From NCBI GenBank assembly GCA_019096065.1, contig JAGUCH010000002.1, positions 7,824,501 through 7,888,500 of the forward strand: DNA of 64,000 nucleotides. Direction: 5' to 3'. The notes beneath the pieces are model-generated. The model was not told the origin of the DNA, made no database searches, and saw nothing but the letters and a program-made list of their open reading frames with translations. This DNA is from Paracyclopina nana (Eukaryota; Arthropoda; Copepoda; Cyclopoida; Cyclopettidae). How positions within the stretch are numbered: the stretch's first letter is position 1; the number at the start of each line of letters is the position of its first letter. A program made the translations under genes and the position numbers. Positions 1 through 11,889 of this stretch are shown piece after piece.

Positions 1-230
1 CACAATGTTCACAGTGAACACACTGGTCACAGATAACACACCGATCACTTTGTTCACTTCGTTCACTCTTATCACAATGTTCACAGTGAACACACTGGTC
101 ACAGGTAACACACTGATCACTTTGTTCACTCTGATCACACTGGTTACACATGAACACACTGATCACTTTGTTCACTCTGATCACACTGTTCACAGTGAAG
201 ACACCGGTCACAGAAAAAACACATACTTGA
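1..230. repeat. degenerate tandem array of G(G/A/T)TCAC / GTGAACA units
   Basis: A run of units such as TGTTCACAGTGAACA, GGTCACAG, GATCACTTTG and CACTGATCAC repeats every 10-20 bp from the window edge to about 220. The dyad TGTTCACAGTGAACA occurs at about 5-19 and again near 72-86. A 95-codon open frame crosses the array but is just the repeat read through, so I do not treat it as coding. The array probably continues left of the window and lies in or near an intron of the Patched-related gene. Confidence 0.75.
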
Positions 231-283
231 TCTATACAAGTAGGCTATGTGCTTATTCAATGAATTTGTCTAAGTTTTGGTTG

Positions 284-657
284 CATTTGTAGGCTGGCTC
301 TGCAGACTTTGCCTGAAGCTGTGGATCCCAAAAGATTCTAGCCAAAGGATCAACACCGACTGGCTGTGGGACAATTACCCACCTGAGCTAAGGTTCTCGT
401 CAGTCATATTTGTGGCTGACAACGTGCTGGAGCCTGACGTGATCAGAGCAATGTACTCACTGCACAAGGGCATTTGTAGGCTGGCTCTGCAGACTTTGCC
501 TGAAGCTGTGGATCCCAAAAGATTCTAGCCAAAGGATCAACACCGACTGGCTGTGGGACAATTACCCACCTGAGCTAAGGTTCTCGTCAGTCATATTTGT
601 GGCTGACAACGTGCTGGAGCCTGACGTGATCAGAGCAATGTACTCACTGCACAAGGG
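284..657 (+). repeat. exact 187 bp tandem duplication of an exon segment
   Basis: Bases 284-470 recur at 471-657; the two copies look identical by eye. Each copy carries the end of an intron (CATTTGTAG acceptor at 291-292 and 478-479) and the start of a Patched-related exon. The period is 187, not a multiple of three. Reading from the first acceptor through both copies therefore shifts frame and stops at 528, whereas starting at the second acceptor keeps the long frame open. The second acceptor has lost its pyrimidine-rich tract because exon sequence now lies upstream. It could be a real recent duplication or an assembly collapse error. Confidence 0.85.
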
Positions 658-3360
658 CATTGACGCAATTGTCACTGAGAAAGGGTTCAGATGGAAAGAT
701 TTGTGCATGAAAGCCCCCATCGTGAAGCCGCCAGATCTTACCACCATCTTCAACTTTGGTCGTCGAAGGCGAAAACGCCAAGATGACTTTGACTTTGATG
801 GCTTCAATGATGACGACTTTTTTGATGAGGCAGAGTCCGACATCTTTTCCAACGAGACCACAGAAGTCGATGATGCCAGCGCCTCGGGAGAGTATTTCAA
901 CGTGGCCTTCTATCCACAACCTTATTGTGATATAGTTGAAAAGCTGGAATATGCATGTCTAGAGACCAGCATTGTTGAGCTTTGGGCCAACGACGGAAAG
1001 TACGATGAGGCCACCGATGCAGCTATGGAGAGCTTGACCCTAGAAGATGTGCTTAGTGTGATAAATGGGAGGAACAAGTCCGGAGTCTTCCTCTTGGAAA
1101 AAGACTTCACCAGCCTCCTCTCTAAAATCACGAGGGACGAAAGTGGTCGGATCATCAAAGCAGAGGCTGCCACCATGAGGTGGTTCGGCAAGATGAACGC
1201 AACAGATGCGAGGGAAAATCCAGTGCCTGGTCGAGGCGAACCGATCGACATAGCAACTTTTGATTTCGAGGCTGAAATGCTCAACGTGATGCTGAACACG
1301 AGCGCCTATCCGGAAGGCTTGGAGTCATTTCCAAACGTGAAGCGAAGCTTTGGTGACATTGCAGGCTCCACCATTTTGGGCGATGTCAGCATGATGGTGA
1401 TTGGGTACATGCTAGTGTTCTTCTATGTCATGATAATGCTTGGCAGGATGAATAGCATTGAACAGAGATCATTCCTCTCAACAGTAGGAATAGTATCCAT
1501 CATCATGGGCATCGTGGTCTCTTATGGATGTTGCTCCGCGGTCAACCTTTTTTTCGGTCCGATGCATTCTGTGTTACCGTAAGTGCTAAATGGAACCGAT
1601 GCATATCTCCCAAGTATAACTGACTTATTTCTAATTTCAATTCCAGGTTCTTGTTGCTGGGTATTGGAATTGATGATATGTTCGTGATAGTTCAGTGTTG
1701 GGATACTCTTGAGGCTCAACGCAAGAACAAGCCTAGGAATCCGCAGCAGAGCGAGCTCAGCTTACCCGATCGTATAGGAGAGACTCTTTCTCAAGCCGGA
1801 GTGGCAATAACCATTACGTCAGTCACAGATATCATAGCCTTTGGGGTAGGTGGGACCACAGTGCTGCCAGCCTTGATGTCATTTTGCTTGTACGCATCTG
1901 TGGGCATTGTGGCCACATTTTTCTTTCAATGCACCTTTTTCGTGGCCTGGTTCTCGCTGGACATCAAACGAGTAGAAGCCAACAGAAATGCGTGCATCCC
2001 CTGCTACAAACATGGCGAGGAGTGGAAACCCAATAATTTTAGCAAGAGAAATTTCATCTCAAGCGGCTTCAAAGGTTTCTCCAAATTCATCACAAAGACA
2101 CCAGTCAAAATTCTAGTCATGATTGTTACAATGACCCTAACCGGCTTCGGCATTTGGGGGAACATTTTGCTGGAGCAAAAGTTTGACCCCACTTGGTTTC
2201 TGCCTCCAGAAACCTATCTAGCCAGGTGGTTTGTGGCCAACAGCAAATACTTCCCTTTTAGTGGTGATCGCGTTACCATTTGGTGTTCAGACGTGGACTA
2301 CTTCAATCAGTTTGACAAGTTAAACGAGCTGTCGAAGAAGCTGACTAACCAAACTGACATCATTGATAAGGTCGACTCTTGGACAGTTGATTTTGAGCGC
2401 TACATGCGAGAACATTTCCCGAAGGAAGACATATTAGAAATGCGAGGAGACAAGTTCAATAGAAGGCTGACCCAATATTTCTTCAGTCCCAAGGGAGGCC
2501 GATACCGCGGTCAATTTACGTTTCAAGAGGATCTGAAGTGCGGCCAGCCCGCAAAGAAGATGGTCCTCAGCAGCATTTACTTCGAGCATAAAATATTCAG
2601 CGGACCCTCCGAGCACGTTCCTGCCATGAATAGAGTGAAACTATTGATAAAAGAGGCCAATTTAACCGGACACGTGTTCCCCCTTTCCATGGGCTATGCG
2701 TCATGGGAGACGGATGAGATCATCGCCGTTGAATTGTACCGGAACATAGCCCTGGCCATGGTGTGCATCTTCATCACCACGGTTATACTCCTAGCAAACT
2801 TTACTGCATCCATTCTAGTCCTGCTTTGTGTTATCTTGTCTCTCATTGACGTAGGAGGCTTCATGCATTTTTGGGTAAGCAGCTCCATACTATATACATA
2901 TAGCATGATAGTAGTAAAGATGTATACATCCTTCTTTTTCCAGGGTCTCACAATTGATACAGTGAGTTGCAATAATCTCATCATAGCAATTGGACTTTGT
3001 GTTGACTACAGCGCCCACATAGCTCACCGATTTTTGCTTGAAACCGGAGAGTCAAGGAACAAACGAGTCCAGACTACTATGTATAATATTGGACCTGCTG
3101 TTCTAAATGGAGGCATCACCACTACGCTCGCCTTCATTCTGCTCGCAGGATCGAGGTCGCATGTCTTTGGGACCTTTTTCAAAATCTTCTTCTTAGTTGT
3201 CAGCTTTGGCCTCTTCCATGGCCTTGTCACTTTGCCAGTTTTGCTGAGCATCTGCGGCCCAGAATCGCACTCAGAACAGAATAGCGAGGAAAACAGCGAA
3301 TCTCAAGCGAACTCTGCTAATAACAAAAAAAAATATGAAATCCATACAGGAAATCTGTAA
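293..3360 (+). CDS. Patched-domain-containing (PTCHD-like) membrane protein, 3' part
   Basis: Multi-pass membrane protein of the Patched/Dispatched/NPC1 (RND) superfamily; PTCHD members are thought to act in sterol or lipid transport or signalling. Visible exons: 293 or 480 to 1578, 1647-2874 and 2944-3360, giving about 914 residues from 480. Support: an N-terminal extracellular block (LWIPKDSS... NVLEPDVIRAMYSLHKGI); a sterol-sensing-domain region with several hydrophobic segments from about 1380, including GIGIDDMFV near 1660; and the second RND repeat with GLCVDYSAHIAH near 2995-3030. Intron 1579-1646 (68 bp) joins LP to FLLLGIGIDD. Intron 2875-2943 (69 bp, GTAAGC...TTTTTCCAG) has no in-frame stop and is easily mistaken for coding; removing it restores the family motif MHFW-GLTIDT. 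The polar tail is rich in S, E and N. Upstream exons lie outside the window or beyond the array. Poly(A) signal AATAAA is at 3531-3536. Confidence 0.88.
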
Positions 3361-3530
3361 AACCAAGACTATATTTAATGTATGTATACACATCAAAGTT
3401 ATAACCAAATATCACCTTTTTAAGACTGGTGCTGATCCTACTTTACTTGTCAAAATCACACCCTTACGTAGAAAACGAAAAATTCGTAAGCGTAAAAAAT
3501 GGGCACAATGATTGCCATAAAATAAAGCCG

Positions 3531-3536
3531 TCAATC
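3531..3536 (+). terminator. poly(A) signal of the PTCHD-like gene
   Basis: AATAAA, 170 bp after the stop codon at 3360, in AT-rich sequence. It is the first canonical hexamer downstream on the plus strand. Confidence 0.55.
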
Positions 3537-4266
3537 ATTCACAACTAATGTCATGAAAATGTGAGCACGCAGGGCGCCTGCACATAGATGTCGCGAGAAA
3601 TCATACAGAATCGCAAAAAAAGCATTTTTTGACTGGACGGGTTACAAAACTTCTTTGACGTCACTGCTTTTACACACAAAAAAACATTGCATTGAGCTTG
3701 ATTCACAGTTTAGTCAATGAGAAAACATTAACCGTATTTATAGTATTTTTAATGTGGAATTTTAAAGGCATTAATTAATTTTCTTGAATCAACTGTGTCT
3801 CCCAAGCGATTATAATAGTGAGAAATAATTCTGATTTCGAACCAGACTATTAGAGTACATCTTTCAAAAGCGTAATTTGAGGGGAAAACATGCATCCATG
3901 AGTCAAACTAAGAACGTACTCGGGACTCCAGATTTCCAGAGGCTTGAAGGCAATTGCTTTTTGGAGAGCTTGCAAGTCAAGTTTCGGTAGCAAAAAGAAA
4001 ATCACGCTCCTAGCTGATGCTACAAATTTTCCACTTCCATTATTTCGGCAGTCCTGCTATATTAAGTACAATTCTGAATCAATGAAGGGCTGGTCAGTGC
4101 ACCAATACATTTTTCTTGATAAAGAGCCATGGTAAAGACACGTTACGAAAATTAAGCTGTTAAGTAACGCTGAATCAGCGCGCCCCATGAGAAAAAGACG
4201 AGCACCAGTCGCTTTTCGGCGCTCTTGAGAGATAGTCAAAGGGATCAAAGATCACGAGAGGTCAAA
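3537..4266. other. intergenic region before LRRC58
   Basis: AT-rich sequence with no gene I can support. A 63-codon open frame at 3944-4135 has no recognisable content. The LRRC58 promoter should lie in the last few hundred bases; I see no clear TATA box. Confidence 0.5.
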
Positions 4267-5583
4267 ATGGCGACGAATTTTCAACTGTTAAGCAACTCGA
4301 GTATGAGCAGCGATGAAGACGAATCAGAAAGTAGCCGCAAGCTCGACTTCTCCTACCACGAACTTGATGACTCATCCCTTGCTATAAATATGACCGATAT
4401 CTTTAACGATCCAATCAGGTAAATAAAAAATTATGCTAAAATTAAAACATCTAACAATTATATTTTTTTGTACGACAGTCGCATTAGAGTGGAAAAATTG
4501 CTGCTCTACAACAATATCTTGGAAGGAATCCCTTATTCGATTTGCGAACTCACTAATCTCACTTTGTTAGACGTATCTAACAACTTGATCAGGACAGTGC
4601 CACAGACCATCACCAACCTTGTTAATCTTGTATATTTGTACTTGAGAAATAACGAGATCGGTGATGACGATATGCCAAAAGATCTAACCAAATTGACAAG
4701 GTTAAGGGATCTGAACTTGTCAGGAAATCGGTTGAGGAAAATACCTGCCTCCCTCTTCCATCTAACTGGTAATTTTCAAATGACATTCTTTTTTATTTAT
4801 TGACTCAAAAGCAACAATAAGCTTTAGTAACTAAGTGGCTAATACCAATATAATCCATTAGGCTTGAGGAATCTTTTCATTGGTGGTAACCAACTTCAAG
4901 AAGTCCCCTCAGAAATACAATTTCTACGGAAATTGAAAATTCTTTACCTAGGAGGCAATCAATTGTCAGACTTGCCTCCTGAGATTTGCAAATTACAAAA
5001 TCTGAACGCATTGATTTTGGCAGAAAACAGGCTTAAAACTTTGCCGGACTGCATTTGTGCCTTAAAAAATCTGAGATGCTTACAACTTCATCAGGTTTGT
5101 TGCTATCATACGTTTTAGCTGCAGCGAGTGTAAATCCTGTTTTATCTCTCACAGAATGAGTTGACAACCCTGCCAAGTGGCTTGATATTCTTAAACAGCC
5201 TGAATGAACTCTCATTACGAGGAAACCCGCTAGTTGTGCGATTCGTAAGAGAGATGGCTTTCCAACCCGCATCGCTACTAGAACTATCAGCTAGAGTGAT
5301 AAAGGTTTATGGAGTTCCCTATGATGAATCTTGCGTACCTAAAAGCTTATTAGACTACTTACACGAGGCCCGGAGTTGCGTTAATCCTAGATGTCGAGGC
5401 GTCTACTTTGACAACCGGGTTGAGCACATCAAATTCGTTGACTTTTGCGGCATGTATCGCATACCATTGATGCAATACCTTTGCTCGTACCGATGCAGAG
5501 TCGGAGCACCAGGCGTGGCGGGACCACAAGACACTTGCCAAGATGAAGAATCTAGCAAGCTTAGGCGAGTGCTCCTTGGCTAA
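4267..5583 (+). CDS. LRRC58: leucine-rich repeat protein LRRC58
   Basis: Leucine-rich-repeat protein; in vertebrates LRRC58 is a substrate-receptor-type LRR protein, but nothing in the sequence proves a biochemical role. Four exons: 4267-4418, 4479-4768, 4862-5094 and 5155-5583. All junctions are GT-AG and phases add up to 367 residues, close to the vertebrate length. The start MATNFQLL is chosen because it follows a good context and opens an acidic N-terminus (SSDEDESESS). About eight LRRs follow (LLLYNNILEGIP, LLDVSNNLIRTVP, LILAENRLKTLP, LQLHQNELTTLP, LSLRGNPL). The C-terminal signature NPRCRGVYFD...IKFVDFCGMYRIPLMQYLC is diagnostic of LRRC58. It converges on NUP160 with only 37 bp between stop codons. 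I see no AATAAA between them, so its 3' UTR probably runs into NUP160. Confidence 0.93.
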
Positions 5584-5611
5584 AGATATTCTTTGCTGAG
5601 GTCGAAGATAC

Positions 5612-5617
5612 TTTATT
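5612..5617 (-). terminator. poly(A) signal of NUP160
   Basis: TTTATT on the plus strand (AATAAA on minus) starts four bases beyond the NUP160 stop at 5621-5623. Cleavage 10-30 nt further would fall at or just inside the end of LRRC58. Confidence 0.6.
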
Positions 5618-5620
5618 CGG

Positions 5621-8600
5621 TTAAGAAATTCTACGGACAGTAATCATATCCTCTGAGACACTTTTTGCTGTGTTGAGATACCTGTCAATTGTTGCATTCA
5701 CGTTCACGTAATGCTAAAGAAGAAATAGTATGTAAAATTACAGCTTTAACTGAAGAAAAAAAACTCACTTTTTTGTACACCGGGTCATCAGCGTGTTCTT
5801 TAAGCTCAAGCAGGAGCTGATCAAACAGGTTGAACGGTAGCCAAACAGGAGATGATGTGGCATGTAGGGCATTTTGAAGCCCAAAATACTCCTTTCCGTT
5901 TCCAAGAGCTGCCTCTATGTACTCAATAGCCAACAAGCTGGCCAAGAGGAGGTAGCCATGAGAAAGATAAATATGAAGTAGCTCGGCGGCATTGGACTTC
6001 TTGTACGTAGTCACGAGCCAAGTTGGTAGAGAAGCTCCCAAAGACAACAGCCTAATCGTAACTGCTTTCTTAATGCCAGTTTGCTTTGGCTCCTCAAGGG
6101 TCTCAACAAGCTCCTTTAGTAGATTCCAAGCCGCCTCGACCGAGGTAGCTGCAGTGTTACTGCTGAAATTGTTCTCAGCCAGCCAGTCCCAAGCAGCATC
6201 TTGGTCATTGGGTCGAGCTTTGGATAGATACACGCACCTAGAAGTCAGGCCTTCCACTATGGGACGACAGTCCAGCCTATAGGGTCTCGCAATTTTGACA
6301 GCTTCCATGAACAGGTTGGATGAGACGAGCAAAGCCAAGGCGTCATTAGCAGACAACCCAGGTCCAGAAATAGCAGATCCGTGGTCCTTCTTCCTTTTTG
6401 AAGAGCTGTTGGCCAACCTCAATCTAGCTGATACCAAATGGAATTCTTTTTCAATGTCTTTCGCTTCTAGGACTTCCATCCTGGATTTAATGGCAGTAGG
6501 AGGCAGCACTTCCCCATCGTGCGAATGCTTGGGACTCACTCCAGGTGGTAGCCTGGATCCTGGATGAGAGTCCATAACTTTGAGAACTGGCTTTACAATC
6601 CAAGCATAATCCGGGTTGACCAGCCTCAAAACATTTAAGCATGCAAGGTAGCATTTCATCTGTTGCTTCAGTCCATTAAGGCTATGAGTTTCAGTTCCAA
6701 GCCTCATGGCACATTCGTACATTACATGGGCGGCTACAAGGAAAAATTCGAATTAAAAATGAAGTATGAGAACGAGAAAACTTTATACCTTTGCGGTAAT
6801 TTTCCTTGGAGACGTGGAAGGAATAAAGGAAATCGTAATAGTTGTTGACACTCAAATCAACTGATCGTGCCCTTGACTCAATGATGAGTTCTAGATCCTC
6901 GAACATGTCGATATAAGGGTAGGAGGCAAGCCTTTTCAATTGCTTACGCTCGAATAAGGTTACTACAAACTGCCTTAAAGAATCCTTGCGTCTCGATTGG
7001 TCCGGATTGGAAACCATTGCATCATAAGCCTTGTCGTAATGGCCAAGACGCAGATGGTAGGAGAATAGGGAGTAGCAAAGTGTCGTCTTGTCAGGGTCGT
7101 TTTCATCGCTGATAGCAATGGCAGACTTGGCCAACTCGATGACATGATCATAGTATCCAAATTGCTCAAACAAATTCATCACTTTCAGAAAGTACATGAC
7201 GGTCAGCCTATCAGGGCTGCTATCTTGCAAAGCCTCTGTCTCTTCTGCATTGAATAAGTGGTTGGTCAAAAAAGTGTCCACGCCAATGCCACCTGCTGCT
7301 TGAACCATCCAGTCACAGGCTTTTTCCGGCTCTCCCATGTTCAGGAGAGCAGAACCCAGGAGAAATTGCCTGGAATGACAATTCCAGTCACACCATGTGC
7401 TCAACAGACGAACGTACTCCTGAATTTGCATATGCTGGCAAGCAGATAGGAGAAACTCTTGGAATGAGGGCACGGCACACCTTGGCCAGAGCAGCTGGGC
7501 ACAAACATTGACCAAAGGCATCAAAACTGTATGCCATGAAGATGTTCCGTGGTCAGTGTCGCTACTCGTCAGAAGCAACCTTGCTTTTGAGCCAGGCCCA
7601 ACGAGGAAAAGCTCAGAAAGCGTCAACGGCCTGGAGTAACTTCTTGCTATTTCCGCTGCTAGTTGAGCTCCACTGGTTTTGCCCGAGATTTTGAGAACTG
7701 CCATCTGTCTAAGGCCTTGCTCGCTGTGAATAATGGTGTCTGTTAGTTATAACTAGTCTGTACGGAATACAGTAATGCCATATACTTACAGTGAATCTGT
7801 TGGGGGAGCGGTGGAGCTTGTCTCTGTAATCCAAGAGAGTACAAAGTAGCAATGGGCCATGACAACTGATCTTGGCAAGAAAGTTGAGTGAATGATTTCA
7901 GCTGAATTTGAGGGAGATTCATCTGCAAAACCACACTCCAAAATGATCAGTTGGAGAGCAATCAAGTTTCTTGTCAGAGCAAAGCGAGAGTACACCACCT
8001 GCTTTAACGACTCTGAAATGACGCTCCGACCAGTGCAAGAGGCAAACAAGCTCTGCCTCGAGTCTTCATCATCAAATGGCATAGTTGGGTCAAACTCGGA
8101 GTGGGAAACAATTCCACGATCAAGCTCCAGGCAATAGAGCAATACTTCCAAGGCCTTTGTCACATCTCCGATTTGCTGCAATCTAGAACCTAGCTCTTGA
8201 GAAAATGACAGCGTTGAGTAGTCCTGATCATCAGAGTTGTCTGTCAAAACCTCATGGATGATCTTCTTGGCAACTTGGTCAGGGCTATTCAACCGGAATA
8301 AGGCTTGGCTGAATTCATCAACCGCGTCTAGAGGAATGCGCTCACTGACAAGGGCTACGGCCTTCATCAAGCTGACCACGTCTTGAGCGAGCAAGGCGTC
8401 CTTGCACAAAATCGGAGTATCTTGGAAAAGCTCGGCTCCATTTATATTTGCACCTCCGTGAAGGACAAGGTGCTCGAGAGTGTCCACAGGCCGAACAAAA
8501 CTTATCGAGCTTTTCTTGATGACCACTGCCAGGCCGGTTGAACCACTCACTACCAGTCCCATAGGCGTAAGGCCAGTTTCATGATACTGAACAGCGCAAG

Positions 8601-10330
8601 AATAGAATCTAGCCCAAGCAGCGTGTGAGATAGCGATGTGTTCTTCGTCGCTGATTTCGTATTCAGTAATTTGACTTTGGATTTCCACCTCCACGGCATT
8701 GCAAATTTCTTCTTTCAGCTTCGCAACGGTCACATCCTCGTCGGTGATTGAAAATGACATCTCCACTGATCTCCGATAAATGTTGACAGTTTTGGAAAGT
8801 GTCTGGATAGAAAAACGCCCTGGGTAGAAAAGTTGTTTCAGGTAAACTTGCCGCGGGTCAAATTGACTCATTGAAGCAAACTCCGGATCCAAGCTGTTCT
8901 CCAGGATGACATCATTCCAGCCGGCCTTCTCTCCTTTGGCGCTGCCAAAATTGGCATACCTCAAAATTGGAACCCCGTCAGGATTGGTCCATAAGGCCAT
9001 TATTCTGCCATGAGGAGTCACAGAGAAGTCAATGAGGTCGTATTCAGGGGCATATACGGTAGCCAAATGCCGCAGACCAAACTGGCCATCAACTCGAACT
9101 GGTCTTAAAATGCAAAACTGGGAGTGTTCAGCAAAGCATAAGAAAGCTGCCAATGCAAATCCCTCCTGATTATTGTCACTTGTGATTTTTCTTAGCATGT
9201 GATTTTGGGCACCTAACTGCAAAGGTGCCCTTCCTTGCATTTGCTGGCTAGAAACCACGTCTGCAATCATGACGCAATCATTGGATGAAGTTAGCCACAT
9301 ACGAACTTTGTGGTCCTTGCACAAAGCAAACACATAAGCCTCATTCTGTATGGGATGAATGACCATGCTCATGACTGCTTCGCTTCCATCGGCAGCAGAT
9401 CGGCTAGAGCTAAGCATTCCTCCAAGATTGTCCCAAAGTCGTCCCAAATAGGACGAAGTCTTCAAAGTGTGCACAGTAACAATTCCTCTCATGTTTCCCA
9501 ATTTCACCAAAGTGATTCCTAATGGGTTAGCCAATGCGAAAATAGCTTCATCATCAGAGTCCAGCCATGAAGCAGATGTATTGGGAAGAGGAGCTGGAAA
9601 AAAAATTGCTGTTGGAAAAATCCTTGTTTTCACTAGGTCACTTTAACTTACTGACTCCCATCCCAGGAACAACATGAAAGTTCTCTTTTGGCGTTGCGCT
9701 TGATGCCTCAGCGAAAATGGACGGAATTCCATCTTCAGAATCCTGATAGACTTGAAAATCCTGCTTGTGCAATCGACATGGATGGGGAAAGACCAATTTG
9801 TGAACAGAGCTCACGGTTGCGACAAGAATGACGATATGATGAAAAGTTTCATGAATCGAAATTCCTGATAGTACGGGTGTGTCCTGGAATCGAAAACGAA
9901 CTCGATTTCCAGACAAATTCCAATCAAGGGAGGCTTCGTAGAGCTCAAGAACATCATGACTGGTTCGCCAAATGATGAATCGGTTTCTTGTTTGAAGCTT
10001 GGACTGGTCATAGTACACGAACCCGCCTGAGGAGTCTGGAAGCTTCACATCTTGAAGAGTGCTCTGAGCTCCACCTTAACGAAAATAGATAGTTAGTTTG
10101 AAGTGTAACAGCAAAGAATGGCACAAATCCTCACCGGTGTTGATGGTGAAGTCACGACATTTCTCAGAGACTGTTTGGTTAGGAATGACTTCTCGCATTC
10201 CCACAGCAGACATTTCAGCCATGGCTTCTAGTCTTAGTCTAGGCAATACACGCTTCAATTTGTAGCTGACTGAATGGCTCAATTTTCGGCGTTTCGCAAA
10301 TAAAGTTTCCGCTCGAAAACAAACTAGCAT
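5621..10330 (-). CDS. NUP160: nuclear pore complex protein Nup160
   Basis: Scaffold subunit of the Nup107-160 (Y) complex of the nuclear pore. Six exons on the minus strand: 10330-10135, 10074-9652, 9593-7790, 7723-6789, 6733-5769 and 5713-5621. Introns are 55-66 bp with GT-AG ends, and total coding length is 4416 nt, giving 1471 residues (human about 1436). Family anchors: GGFVYYDQSKLQTRNRFIIW with LELYEASLDWNL in the N-terminal beta-propeller, VFALCKDHKVRMW, VDEFSQALFRLN, then the alpha-helical region with YEFLYSF-like (YYDFLYSFHVSKENYRK) and DYAWIVKP. The exon 2/3 junction is taken at 9594-9651, which gives PGMGV-TPLPNTSASWLDS; a nearer acceptor would leave a 19 bp intron. The exact start is uncertain: internal Met codons before NQTVSEKCRDFTINTG are possible. 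Confidence 0.93.
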
Positions 10331-11014
10331 CGATAATGCCTCGAGCTCGCACTTTTGGGAGAGAAAGAGCTGTTTAGAGGGATTCCTCCGCGAAAATAAA
10401 AATGCAGCAAATGCAATTAAAATATAGAAGTATAATATAAAATTATCCTTTATAAGAATTTTATTTCAGCTTTGTTGTGTATATTTGACGCATAAATTAC
10501 AAAAATGCCTTAATTTTTGTTGGCTTCAGCTTCACTTTTACGAATTCAAATTACTGAGCGGCGAGTGCTCAAAAATTGAAAAAAGAGGGGGACTCAGATG
10601 CTCAGTTGAATAACTTGAATTCTCGAAACTAGAGCTCTGTATTTTGATGAGTAGATCGTTCTAAAAAAAAACTCAGTTCCGAAAAACAGCCTGAAGGTGG
10701 CTGGCCGGCCTACGGTAGCACGATATCTGCCCATTTTTGTTCCACCGTTTATTATATTACGTTACTCTATTTTTTATTTGGTATTTGGTAATTGTACCAA
10801 GGAACCATGAGCCCCTCAAAATTTCGTTCCGATAGGAGCTGCAGTTTGAGCTGTACCTAAGTAAATTTTTTCCAACAAATGTTCCGCTGTTGTTAAGAAC
10901 AAGATACTTTCATCAAAATGATCAAATCTCAGTGCTCTACTCAAAACTATCGAATTTACTCAATTTAGCAGTCAGCTCATACAAGGTACAGTGTAACTCG
11001 TAAGTACATTATAT
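10331..11014. other. intergenic region upstream of NUP160
   Basis: AT-rich sequence without a supportable gene. The NUP160 promoter should be near 10340-10420. I saw no repeat or RNA gene here. Confidence 0.45.
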
Positions 11015-11448
11015 CAGAGACTTATATAACAAGAGAAGTGCTACTGGGCGAGGCTTATGGGGGTGCGTTTGCAGATCTGCTGCACGCTTCAAAAGAGACT
11101 ACAATGGAATAATGGTCGCGGCTGCCTGAATTTGGGCCGGGGCAGACTTTTGGTTGCTAATAACTCCTAAATGAGTCCACTTAGCCAAAATAGTCCTATT
11201 TTACGAGCTGTTCAATTTTGCTTGGGCTATCTTTTGTCTTTTATAAATATTTCCCCAACTATTAGGAATTAAAAGTTGTAAAACAGAGGTGCCAGTTGGC
11301 GTTTTCCTTTCTGGATCAATACAGCCCGCTGACTATTTTATTAGAACAGCTGACCCAAACGTTTTCAAAATCACTTGTAGCACTTGGCGTGCGCTCGCGT
11401 GCAGTGAGAATGCAAGAAGTAGCACTTCTCTTTCTATATAAGTCTCTG
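11015..11448 (+). mobile_element. MITE copy 1 (434 bp, ~30 bp terminal inverted repeats)
   Basis: Begins CAGAGACTTATATAACAAG and ends with the inverse of that sequence (TATATAAGTCTCTG at 11435-11448). The terminal repeats extend about 30 bp to GAAGTGCTAC/GTAGCACTTC. It has no transposase, so it is a non-autonomous DNA element. The superfamily is not assigned, and I could not identify a clean target duplication because its right end abuts copy 2. Confidence 0.75.
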
Positions 11449-11877
11449 CATTATATAGAACGAGAAGTGCTACTTCTTGCATTCTCACTGCACGCGAGCG
11501 CGCGCCAAGTGCTACAAGTGATTTTGAGAACGTTTGGGTCAGCTGTTCTAATAAAATAGTCAGCAGGCTGTTTTGATCCAGAAAGGAAAATGCCAACTGG
11601 TACCTCTGTTTTACAACTTTTAATTCCTAATACTTGGATAAATATTTATAAAAGACAAAAGATAGCCGTAGCAAAATTAAACAGCTCGTAAAATAGAACT
11701 ATTTTGACTAAGTGGACTCATTTCAGAGTTATTAGCAACCAAAAGTCTGCTCCAGCCCAAATTCAGGCAGCCGCCACCAAAATTCCATTGTAGTATCTTT
11801 TGGGGCGTGCAGCAGATCTGCAAACGCACCCCCTTAATCCTCGCCCAGTAGCACTTCTCTTGTTATATAAGTCTCTG
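11449..11877 (-). mobile_element. MITE copy 2, inverted and directly abutting copy 1
   Basis: The reverse complement of this segment matches 11015-11448 at roughly 93-95% by eye. Its inner end has lost five bases (CA-TTATATAG instead of CAGAGACTTATATAG). Its outer end reads GTTATATAAGTCTCTG at 11862-11877. Together the two copies make an 860 bp near-perfect palindrome. Open frames of 87 codons on both strands are mirror images of repeat sequence, not genes. Confidence 0.75.
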
Positions 11878-11889
11878 GTCCAATTACCA

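Noticed and set aside
9633-9651. A 19 bp intron between NUP160 exons 2 and 3
   Set aside because: It is too short to be spliced. The acceptor at 9594 gives a 58 bp intron and a protein junction that matches the family.
11296-11596. Mirror-image 87-codon open frames
   Set aside because: They lie in the two inverted MITE copies and read the same repeat on opposite strands.
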